Assembly: GCA_947476525.1 (NCBI GenBank)
Contig: CANJQY010000011.1
Span: 1-34,238, forward strand
DNA length: 34,238 nt
DNA from: Oligoflexales bacterium
GTDB lineage: Bacteria > Bdellovibrionota_B > Oligoflexia > Oligoflexales > RGVZ01
Direction of reading: 5' to 3'
The position numbers were made by a program, and so were the translations under genes. A model generated the notes under the pieces. The model had not been told where the DNA came from and made no database searches. It saw only the letters and a program-made list of their open reading frames with translations. Shown piece after piece: positions 16,437-23,279 of the stretch (position 1 is the stretch's first letter; each line of letters starts with the position of its first letter).

Positions 16437-16498
16437 AGGCCGTCAAGCCATAAGGCATGTCATATCAGACCGTTACAATAAATCACAGCGCCCAAACA
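16437..16498 (+). repeat. 62-bp imperfect direct repeat, right copy
   Basis: Second copy of the repeat at 15246-15307, same orientation, 79% identical without gaps. It even preserves the AAGCCATAA that forms the stop region of the PilZ gene, although no open frame leads into it here (an in-frame TAG lies just upstream). It looks like a displaced or duplicated gene end. Confidence 0.75.
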
Positions 16499-16518
16499 GG
16501 TTGTGGTTTATTCCTCAA

Positions 16519-16547
16519 TTGGATTTCGTCATCAGATGCGGTACATA
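16519..16547 (+). promoter_or_regulatory. Sigma-70-type promoter candidate for the flavoprotein operon
   Basis: TTGGAT, a 17-bp spacer and TACATA, with transcription expected near 16554. The leader to the ATG at 16594 would be about 40 nt and includes the AAAGG ribosome binding site. Confidence 0.4.
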
Positions 16548-16593
16548 GGATGCCACAATGGGCCTAATCCAAGCAAAAAAAGGTTAAACTTGC

Positions 16594-19032
16594 ATGCAGA
16601 TAAGTCATGAAAATAACGAACGTAGCGCAGAAATCGTCATCATTGGCGGCGGCATCCTCGGAGCCTCCATCGCGTATCACTTAACTCGGATGGGTAAACG
16701 TGACGTTGTTATCCTGGAAAAATCTGGATTGACCCATGGCGCCACTTGGCATGCAGCGGGCCTGGTTGGGCAGTTACGTTCCTCACGTAATACGACGCGG
16801 ATGCTTAAAAATTCGGTTGAGCTCTACGATAGATTACAAGCTGAAACGGGCTTGGCGACAGATTGGAAAAAAGTTGGAAGTTTGCGACTCTCTTGTTCTG
16901 CTGAACGAGATCGAGAAAATCAACGTATGATGACTATGGCCAAAAGTTTCGATTTAGAAATGCAGTGGCTATCGCCGAAAGAAGCTCAAGGGTTGTTCCC
17001 GGTGATGAGTTTAACAGATGTGCGCTCGGCCGTTTATATTCCGTCAGATGGCTACATTGATCCATCGAGCGTTTGCCAGGCCCTTGCAAAAGGCGCACGG
17101 GACAAAGGAGCACGGGTCGTCGAGGGAGAGCGTGTGACTGGCTTTCAGGTGACCAATCGTCGAGTGGAAAAAGTGATTACCGATAAGGGAACCTGGAGGT
17201 GTGATCTCGTGATCAATGCCGCAGGGATGTGGGGGCATGAAGTTGCAAAAATGGCCGGCGTTCGCGCTCCTGCCTTTGCATTAGAGCATCAGTATTTGGT
17301 GACGGATGCTATCCCTAATCTGCCTCTGGGCATGCCTACCATGCGAGATCCTGATCACCTAGTCTACTATAAGCCAGAGATGAATAGTTTAGCCATCGGC
17401 GGATACGAAAATGACACGTTAGCCTTCGCGCGAAACGGAATTCCCGCCCGATTTGCACAAGAACTATTGCAAGAAAATTTTGACCGTTTTGAACCGTTGG
17501 CCCTTCACGCGGCAAAACGTACACCTATTATTAACGAAGTTGGAGTGCGCAAGCTGATTAATGGCCCAATCCCATATTCGGCAGATGGTGATTTTGTGAT
17601 GGGTAAAGCTCATGAGTTGGACAATTTCTTTGTTTCCACTGGATTTCTATACGGAATTGCAGCGGGCGGTGGTGCGGGCCGAGCGATGGCTGAATGGATC
17701 GTAGACGGGTCTCCAGCATTGAACCTTTGGCCGCTGGATATTCGACGTTTCAGCTTTCATCACAACACAAAACATTTTATGTATACCCGTGCTGAAGAAG
17801 TTTACGGCAAACACTATAAAATGCGCTTCCCCGGTGACGAGCACGAAAGCGTTCGTCAATGCAGGCTGTCGCCTATTTACGACGTGTTAAAGGCCAAAGG
17901 AGCTGTGTTTGGCTCGCGTGCTGGGTGGGAACGCGCAAATTGGTTTGCGCCCAAAGGGGTTGTTCGCGAGGATAAGGGCTCGTTTGACCGCTCTAAAACT
18001 AATTTTTTTGGTGCCGTTGGAGAGGAGCATAAGGCCGTCAGGGAGCGAGTGGCTCTCATTGATCAATCCTCATTTTCAAAGTTTGAAATCATTGGCAGTG
18101 ACTCTCTAAAAAACCTGCAGAATCTTGCCGCCTGCGACCTAGATAAGCCTATTGGCTCCACTATGTACGCCCAAATGTGTAACTCCAAAGGCGGCATAGA
18201 ATGTGATTTGACGATTTCGCGACTGGGAGAAAATCATTTTTACGTCGTTACTGGAAGTGCCTTCGGCACCCACGACCGTCATTGGATTGAGAGCAACACT
18301 CCGAAGGGAACCAATTCTTATATCATCGACATGACCTCGGCACGATCCGTGATAAACATCTGTGGCCCAATGTCCAGAAAAGTCCTTGAAAAAGTTACGG
18401 AAGAGAATATTTCCAACGAAAGTTTTCCGTTTTCCACTTGCCGTCACCTCACGGTTGGTGCAGCTCCCGTGATCGCGGTTCGAATCGGTTACGTGGGAGA
18501 ACTTGGTTGGGAATTGCATATTCCCACTGAATTCACGCGTCATGTTTACGATCTGCTCAATGAGGCCGGCCAAGAATTCGGCATTACCGACGTTGGCTAC
18601 AGGGCCATTGATTCTTTACGGCTAGAAAAACGTTACGTTTATTGGTCTACCGATATTACTCCGGACTATACTCCGTATGAAGCGGGACTTGGGTTTCGAG
18701 TTCACCTCAAAAAAACTGAATTCATTGGTCGAGCCGCTTTAGCCAAACAAAAGGAAGTTGGCGTCACACAGAAACTTTATGCCTTAGTTTTGGATAAGCC
18801 ACTAAGTGTCTACGGAGGCGAGGCCGTCCTTCACAACGGGAAAGTCATGGGTGTGACCACAAGTGGCGGTTACGGCTACACTATCGGCAAGTCCATAGCC
18901 TTCTGTTATTTGCCAGTAGAAGTAGGTGATCATCACGACGCATTTGAAATTGAAGCATTCTGTGAAAGAACCGTGGCAAGAAAAATTGACGGTGCTGCCT
19001 ACGATCCTAAAAATGAACGTTTAAAATCTTAA
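16594..19032 (+). CDS. FAD-dependent oxidoreductase with GcvT domain (dimethylglycine/sarcosine dehydrogenase-like)
   Basis: Likely a demethylating dehydrogenase that oxidises an N-methyl amine and passes the one-carbon unit to tetrahydrofolate. The N-terminal DAO domain (about residues 12-375) opens with the dinucleotide loop GGGILGASIAYHL (G18-G23). It has TWHAAGL with H53, at the place where dimethylglycine and sarcosine dehydrogenases bind FAD covalently. An FAO_M-type linker follows (about 378-432), then the GcvT aminomethyltransferase domain (EHKAVRERVALIDQSSFSKF to about 700) and its C-terminal barrel (about 710-800). At 812 residues it has full family length. SD is AAAGG about 10 bases upstream. 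The kinase-like gene follows 11 bases later. The true substrate (dimethylglycine, sarcosine or another) cannot be decided from sequence. Confidence 0.88.
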   Translation: MQISHENNERSAEIVIIGGGILGASIAYHLTRMGKRDVVILEKSGLTHGATWHAAGLVGQLRSSRNTTRMLKNSVELYDRLQAETGLATDWKKVGSLRLSCSAERDRENQRMMTMAKSFDLEMQWLSPKEAQGLFPVMSLTDVRSAVYIPSDGYIDPSSVCQALAKGARDKGARVVEGERVTGFQVTNRRVEKVITDKGTWRCDLVINAAGMWGHEVAKMAGVRAPAFALEHQYLVTDAIPNLPLGMPTMRDPDHLVYYKPEMNSLAIGGYENDTLAFARNGIPARFAQELLQENFDRFEPLALHAAKRTPIINEVGVRKLINGPIPYSADGDFVMGKAHELDNFFVSTGFLYGIAAGGGAGRAMAEWIVDGSPALNLWPLDIRRFSFHHNTKHFMYTRAEEVYGKHYKMRFPGDEHESVRQCRLSPIYDVLKAKGAVFGSRAGWERANWFAPKGVVREDKGSFDRSKTNFFGAVGEEHKAVRERVALIDQSSFSKFEIIGSDSLKNLQNLAACDLDKPIGSTMYAQMCNSKGGIECDLTISRLGENHFYVVTGSAFGTHDRHWIESNTPKGTNSYIIDMTSARSVINICGPMSRKVLEKVTEENISNESFPFSTCRHLTVGAAPVIAVRIGYVGELGWELHIPTEFTRHVYDLLNEAGQEFGITDVGYRAIDSLRLEKRYVYWSTDITPDYTPYEAGLGFRVHLKKTEFIGRAALAKQKEVGVTQKLYALVLDKPLSVYGGEAVLHNGKVMGVTTSGGYGYTIGKSIAFCYLPVEVGDHHDAFEIEAFCERTVARKIDGAAYDPKNERLKS

Positions 19033-19043
19033 GGAAACCGGCC

Positions 19044-19970
19044 ATGAATGATATCCAACTGGTACTAAAAAACCATCCGCGCCTTTTAGCTTTTATTGAC
19101 CCGAACGCTACTGCCGAGAGACTTGGCGGCCTCACCAACAAAAATTATTTGCTTACGACGGCTAAAAATAAATTGGTACTGAGAATTCCTGGGGACGGCA
19201 CAGAAGAATATATAAATCGTGCGCACGAACACAAAGCCGCAATGATAACCTCTGAGTTGGGCGTCAACGCGAAGGTGATTTTTTTTGATCCCGTCACCGG
19301 TATTCAGGTCGCACAATTTGTGGACGGCGCCATAACCATGGATGCAGAAAAATTCAAGAATCCAGAGGCGATCTCTCGGGCTGCCGCCAGCCTGCGTCAG
19401 GTTCACGATTCAATGCGACCGTTTGAAAATCGCTTTGAGCTTTTTGCGATGATTGATGGTTATTTGGAGTTTTTAAGTGGCAAAAATGCGGAATTACCTG
19501 CCGGCTATGGCGACGTGAAAAAAGGGGCGGAGGGTGTTCGTCAGGCTTTGCTCAAGCATAAAACACCATTGGTACCTTGTCACTGCGACCCACTGGCGGA
19601 AAATTTTCTGGATACGCCGACTCACACCTACATCATTGATTGGGAATATTCCGGTGTTAACGATCCGATGTGGGATCTAGGAGACTTGTCAGTCGAAGCT
19701 TGTTTTGATGCGGTGCAAGATGAGCAACTTCTCAAAAGTTATTTCAATGGGCAGGCCATTGACCCGTTTGATCGTGGACGAATGATACTCTATAAAGCCA
19801 TGTGCGATCTTCTCTGGACCCTTTGGGGAGTGATTCAACACGTGAATAAGAACGCGTCCGAAGATTTTTGGGCTTACGCGACTCGCCGATTGCAGCGGTG
19901 TAAGTCACTCATGGAAGAATCTAGTTTTCAGACTCACGTCCAAGCAGTTATTCGAGGCCCGGCTCAATAG
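19044..19970 (+). CDS. Choline/ethanolamine kinase-like phosphotransferase (APH fold)
   Basis: A cytoplasmic small-molecule kinase. The N-lobe 'ERLGGLTNKNYLLTT' and 'LVLRIPGDGTEEYINR' resembles LicA/choline kinases. The catalytic loop is H180-C-D182 with N187 (CHCDPLAENF), and the metal-binding DWEY is at 199-202 (YIIDWEYSGVNDPMWDLGDL), matching the family's iDfEYa.....fDl pattern. AAGGA precedes the ATG by 8 bases. It is 11 bases after the flavoprotein gene, so the two are one operon. That points to methylamine, choline or ethanolamine metabolism, and the exact acceptor is unknown. Its end faces the HAD hydrolase gene 43 bases away. Confidence 0.82.
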   Translation: MNDIQLVLKNHPRLLAFIDPNATAERLGGLTNKNYLLTTAKNKLVLRIPGDGTEEYINRAHEHKAAMITSELGVNAKVIFFDPVTGIQVAQFVDGAITMDAEKFKNPEAISRAAASLRQVHDSMRPFENRFELFAMIDGYLEFLSGKNAELPAGYGDVKKGAEGVRQALLKHKTPLVPCHCDPLAENFLDTPTHTYIIDWEYSGVNDPMWDLGDLSVEACFDAVQDEQLLKSYFNGQAIDPFDRGRMILYKAMCDLLWTLWGVIQHVNKNASEDFWAYATRRLQRCKSLMEESSFQTHVQAVIRGPAQ

Positions 19971-20013
19971 AGGCGGTTATGTGGACGGCTCTTTTCATGG
20001 CTATGGCCGTCAG

Positions 20014-20673
20014 CTATTGTTTGGAAAGGGCCTTCACCCAAGCCCCGTCAATTCCATTAAAATTCGGGATTTGGCAAAGCACCGGAATTGAATGCTGGTG
20101 TGCTGCACCGCCGATGCCCACCACATCGATTCCAGCAGCGATTGCAGAGGTCATGCCAGCCGCGGAATCTTCAAAGATCAAGGCTGAGTCTGCCGCAACG
20201 TCAAATAAGGATAAGGCTTTCAGATAAGGTTCAGGCGACGGCTTTCCATTGGAGTAGTCTTCAAACCCAATGATATGCTCAAAATATTTTCGAATGTTTA
20301 ACGTCTGAAGTATGCTTTCAATGTCATGGCGCCTTGAGCCAGAAACAACACCCAGTTTGAATACGGAGGAAAGCTTAATGATCGCGTCAACACTTCCAGG
20401 AATGACGGGAACGCTTTGGGCCAGCACGGATCTGTATTCGGTGAGGAGTTCTAGCTCCACGGCATCCAGGTCTTTCGCGATGGGATAGCGTTCGAGCAAA
20501 AACGCCACGGATAGGGCCCACGTCCTTCCCACTAAGTAGTCGAGGTCGTTCTCAGGCACCTTATGCCCATGCCGCAGAAAATATCTTCCGACCACTTCGA
20601 TAGCACAAATTTCGGTATCGACAATCGTGCCGTCCAGGTCAAAAAGAAGCAGGGTTGTTAGTTTATTTTTCAT
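20014..20673 (-). CDS. HAD-superfamily hydrolase (beta-phosphoglucomutase/phosphatase-like, subfamily IA)
   Basis: A phosphatase or phosphomutase of unknown substrate. Motif I is LLFDLDGTIVDTE (nucleophile D12 and acid/base D14, counting from the chosen start). Motif II is VVSGSRR, motif III is the Lys in NGKPSPEPYL, and motif IV is IFEDSAAGMTSA. The helical cap domain lies between motifs I and II. The frame is open to 20820, but that part overlaps the VOC gene. The ATG at 20673 gives a standard HAD N-terminus, and GAGG lies 14 bases upstream (11 from an adjacent TTG). It follows the VOC gene by 19 bases and is probably the last gene of a three-gene transcript. Confidence 0.85.
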   Translation of the reverse strand: MKNKLTTLLLFDLDGTIVDTEICAIEVVGRYFLRHGHKVPENDLDYLVGRTWALSVAFLLERYPIAKDLDAVELELLTEYRSVLAQSVPVIPGSVDAIIKLSSVFKLGVVSGSRRHDIESILQTLNIRKYFEHIIGFEDYSNGKPSPEPYLKALSLFDVAADSALIFEDSAAGMTSAIAAGIDVVGIGGAAHQHSIPVLCQIPNFNGIDGAWVKALSKQ

Positions 20674-20692
20674 CAAATTTGGGCACACCTCA

Positions 20693-21130
20693 TTAGAGAC
20701 TTTTGGAAGCCGCCAGCGATTGCCGTTCAAAAAGCCCGAACGTGTGCCCATCAGGATCTCTGATTTGCCAAATGCTTCCATACCCGGGTAGTTTTGTTGG
20801 GCCAAATTTTTTTGAGCCACCGGAAAGCTCTGCGCGCTTCGCTATTTCGAAAGCTCCTGACACGGAGAAATAAAGCACCACTTGAGTCGTCGAGCACGCG
20901 CCACCAGCGGAGGGTACCAGGCTAATGCCAAAGGGGCAGTCGTTGGGAACATCTAACACAACGTATTCATGTAATTTTGCCGCTGAGGCCAACCAGCCGA
21001 AAACATCGGCATAGAATTTTTGACTTCGCTCCAAATTGGTCGCCTGAATCTCGATTTGACAGAGAGACTTGGGATCCAGCTGTGGGCGAAAGTCTTGGCC
21101 GTCCATGGACTCACTTATACCTTGAATCAA
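20693..21130 (-). CDS. VOC (glyoxalase/bleomycin-resistance fold) protein
   Basis: A small vicinal-oxygen-chelate fold protein. The first module has QIEIQATNLERSQKFYADVF (the common 'D...s..FY..vfG' opening) and the second ends with IRDPDGHTFGLFERQ, typical of the family's metal or ligand strand. Function within this broad family (lyase, dioxygenase or binding protein) cannot be assigned. The start is a TTG at 21130 that overlaps the HEAT gene stop (TTGA) and has GAGG 8 bases upstream. A Met at residue 9 is the alternative. Tight coupling places it with the HEAT-repeat and HAD genes. Confidence 0.8.
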   Translation of the reverse strand: MIQGISESMDGQDFRPQLDPKSLCQIEIQATNLERSQKFYADVFGWLASAAKLHEYVVLDVPNDCPFGISLVPSAGGACSTTQVVLYFSVSGAFEIAKRAELSGGSKKFGPTKLPGYGSIWQIRDPDGHTFGLFERQSLAASKSL

Positions 21131-21894
21131 GTGTTAGGCCTCGACTGCGTCTGATTGACAAACAAAACTTTTTTATCGCTCACAAAAACGGGGCCAATCA
21201 CCTGGCTGTTGGCAAACAACTCAGGCCTACGCACGACCCAATGTTGCTCAAGATATTTTCTGACTACGGTCTGGCGGATGCGAGAATTATCGGGATTTTC
21301 ATCTCGCATGAGGCCTTCAAGGGTATCACCCGATTCGGTTAAGACTTGCTCCATGAGCACCTCTGCCGTAGCAAAACGAACCCTCTCATCGGGATCTTTA
21401 AGAAAGTGAATGACGCAGTCGTGCAAGCCTGGGGATTTATAGTCGGCAAGGTGGCAAAGAATATCGTAGTTTTTATCTGTTTTCCCTTGGTCAAACGAGA
21501 CGTCAGAGTACTCCAAAGTGCCTACGAGGCATTCAATCACATGGGCTTCGCTTCTACCGAGGGCCTTGAGGATTTTTATTGGCCAAGAAATGCGAGTCGT
21601 ATTCTTGAGATGTTCAAGTACGAGTGGGAGTGCTTTATCCCCGTGACGAATAATGCCAGCCATGCATTTTTCTTTCTCGCGACTATCATTAATTCCATGC
21701 TCTAAACTGAATTCAAACCGATGTAGCATGGCTGCCACCGCTAATTCGGCATCGTCAACGCTATCTGCCAGGAATTCGATGGCCGCCCATCGATCATCAC
21801 GGATCGCCTTAGAGTTTTTTGCCATTTCGGCAGCTTTGTGAATCTTGCCCTCAGGACTTCCGCCCATATTTTTAATAAAATCAAATATTCCCAT
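21127..21894 (-). CDS. HEAT-repeat-like helical protein
   Basis: A soluble all-helical protein that probably binds a partner protein. Helical pairs run through the whole length. The clearest repeat is at about residues 165-195 (LHDCVIHFLKDPDERVRFAT, AEVLMEQV), with weaker units before it (KALPLVLEHLKNTTRISWPI, KILKALGRSEAHVIECLVGTL). There is no signal peptide or membrane helix. GAGGA lies 5 bases before the ATG. It is the first gene of an operon with the VOC and HAD genes and is divergent from glmU. No specific role can be given. Confidence 0.7.
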   Translation of the reverse strand: MGIFDFIKNMGGSPEGKIHKAAEMAKNSKAIRDDRWAAIEFLADSVDDAELAVAAMLHRFEFSLEHGINDSREKEKCMAGIIRHGDKALPLVLEHLKNTTRISWPIKILKALGRSEAHVIECLVGTLEYSDVSFDQGKTDKNYDILCHLADYKSPGLHDCVIHFLKDPDERVRFATAEVLMEQVLTESGDTLEGLMRDENPDNSRIRQTVVRKYLEQHWVVRRPELFANSQVIGPVFVSDKKVLFVNQTQSRPNT

Positions 21895-21983
21895 TAGATC
21901 CTCATTCTGATTGCGTATTCACAAACAGACCGTACGTCTGTAATTGTCATTTTAAGTCAAACAAAAAAAAACTGTGACCATTG

Positions 21984-21995
21984 CCCTTAAAAGGG
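21984..21995. promoter_or_regulatory. Inverted repeat upstream of glmU
   Basis: CCCTT-AA-AAGGG lies about 100 bp upstream of the glmU start, in the 201-bp gap between the divergent HEAT gene and glmU. It may be an operator. No convincing -35/-10 pair was found next to it. Confidence 0.25.
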
Positions 21996-22061
21996 ATAAA
22001 GTACCGTTACCTTTCGCATGAAATTCGAAGGCACCATGTACATTGGAGGTCGTTAAACATA

Positions 22062-22103
22062 ATGGCCTTCCGTCAGCCAATACTGAGGTTACACTATGCT
22101 TGA
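22062..22103 (+). CDS. Possible 13-residue leader ORF overlapping the glmU start
   Basis: The frame MAFRQPILRLHYA begins at an ATG 12 bases after a perfect GGAGG (22045-22049). It ends in a TGA that overlaps the first codons of glmU. If translated, it would couple ribosomes onto glmU. The spacing from GGAGG is long, and glmU has its own GAGG 8 bases before its ATG, so this may be chance. Confidence 0.2.
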   Translation: MAFRQPILRLHYA

Positions 22104-23196
22104 AAAACCGTCTAGTAAAGCAACTCCGCTCATTTCGGCGTTAATTCTTGCCGCCGGCAAGGGAACCAGGATGAAAAGCGGAAAGCCGAAGGTCCTGCAC
22201 GAAGTCATGGAACTGCCTATGATCGAGTGGGTTCTTAGCGCCGTCAAGCTGGCCGGAGCTTCGGACATCACAGTGGTTCTTGCACCTGAAATTAAACTAT
22301 TTGGAGCCTTTTTGGAGGCCCATCCGCAATTGAGGATTGCCGTTCAAAATCGGCAAATGGGAACCGGTGACGCGGTGGCTGCCGCCGCTGCCGCCTATTC
22401 GTCAGGGAAGCCTGTAAAATGGTCATCAGGCCGCTTGGAGGCAGGGATCCCATCAGCCGCTGACTGGATACTTATTTGTGCAGGAGATACTCCGAGCATC
22501 AATCCAAATTCGCTCAAATCTTTTATGGATGCGGTCATCGCCTCTAAAAAAAGCCTTGGGGTTTTAGGTATGAACGTTTCTGATCCACGGGGTTACGGCC
22601 GGATAGTAAAAAACGAAAAAGGCGAGCTTGCTAAAATTGTCGAGGAGCGTGATGCTGATATGCCGACAAAAAAGATAAGGCTCTGTAATAGTGGGGTTAT
22701 ATTTGGGCGAGTGGACTTAATTTTTGATGTTTTACAGAATATTTCCCCAAGCAATTCACAAAATGAGTACTACCTGACAGATATTTTTGCGGCCGCCGCA
22801 GCCCGTGGTGACACGACCTTTGTGTATGAAACAGATGCAGCCGAAGAGTTTGCGGGAGTCAACGATAGACATCAACTGAGCTCGATTGAGCGGTTCATGA
22901 TGGCGCGCCGTCTCAAGACTCTCATGGACGAGGGGGTCACTATCCACCTGCCGGATACGATTTTCATTGGAGCGGACGTTTCTGTGGAAATGGATAGCCA
23001 GATTTTTCCTGGGGTCTTTTTAAAAGGCAAGACAAGAATTTCTCGTAATTGTACGATCGGCCCGCAAGTGGTACTAGAGGATGCTGTTTTAGGGGCGGGC
23101 GTTCACGTTGGAGCTCACGCAGTGGTGATCAGGAGTCGGGTCACAGGCGGTCAGAATATTTTACCGCAGGCGGTTGTTATCGACAGCGGACTTTAG
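22096..23196 (+). CDS. glmU: N-acetylglucosamine-1-phosphate uridyltransferase, short GlmU lacking most of the acetyltransferase domain
   Basis: Makes UDP-GlcNAc from GlcNAc-1-phosphate and UTP for peptidoglycan and LPS. The uridyltransferase domain is complete: the nucleotide loop LILAAGKGTRMKSGKPKVLH (G21-K33), 'CAGDTPSI', 'GRIVKNEKGELAKIVEERDA', 'CNSGVIFG' and 'EYYLTDIFAA'. From about residue 275 a left-handed beta-helix begins (FIGADVSVEMDSQIFPGVFL, TRISRNCTIGP), but the protein stops at residue 366. Bifunctional GlmU has about 455 residues. The coils carrying the acetyl-CoA site and catalytic His are absent. glmS starts only 83 bases later, with no remnant between, so this is not a simple frameshift. 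GAGG is 8 bases before the ATG. Acetylation of GlcN-1-P would need another protein. Confidence 0.85.
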   Translation: MLEKPSSKATPLISALILAAGKGTRMKSGKPKVLHEVMELPMIEWVLSAVKLAGASDITVVLAPEIKLFGAFLEAHPQLRIAVQNRQMGTGDAVAAAAAAYSSGKPVKWSSGRLEAGIPSAADWILICAGDTPSINPNSLKSFMDAVIASKKSLGVLGMNVSDPRGYGRIVKNEKGELAKIVEERDADMPTKKIRLCNSGVIFGRVDLIFDVLQNISPSNSQNEYYLTDIFAAAAARGDTTFVYETDAAEEFAGVNDRHQLSSIERFMMARRLKTLMDEGVTIHLPDTIFIGADVSVEMDSQIFPGVFLKGKTRISRNCTIGPQVVLEDAVLGAGVHVGAHAVVIRSRVTGGQNILPQAVVIDSGL

Positions 23197-23279
23197 TGTT
23201 TCAACGGCAAGGAAAAAATTCCAGCCGTGCGTGCGACGGAATTAAATTTTAAAATGTAGAACGTCAAAGAGGTTTTTAT

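Larger units (their letters stand above)
16202..16593. other. Gene-poor interval of 392 bp
   Basis: I find no convincing gene here. A 95-codon minus-strand frame (16171-16458) overlaps the start of the nuclease-family gene and has no family features. The interval holds the right copy of the 62-bp direct repeat and a promoter candidate for the flavoprotein operon. The roughly 235 bp next to the nuclease-family gene contain nothing else I can name. Confidence 0.6.

Noticed and set aside
16171-16458. 95-codon minus-strand frame in the gap before the flavoprotein operon
   Set aside because: It starts inside the right direct-repeat copy, overlaps the start of the nuclease-family gene and shows no domain, signal or family pattern.
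19984-20011. GACGGC...GCCGTC inverted repeat between the kinase-like and HAD genes as a terminator
   Set aside because: Only 6-bp arms with a 16-base loop and no T-run on either strand.
23197-23279. Frameshifted remainder of glmU, or a glmS-type ribozyme, before glmS
   Set aside because: Only 83 bases are present. They contain no hexapeptide-repeat coding in any frame and no recognisable ribozyme core. A weak ATTCC/GGAAT hairpin is not enough to call a terminator.
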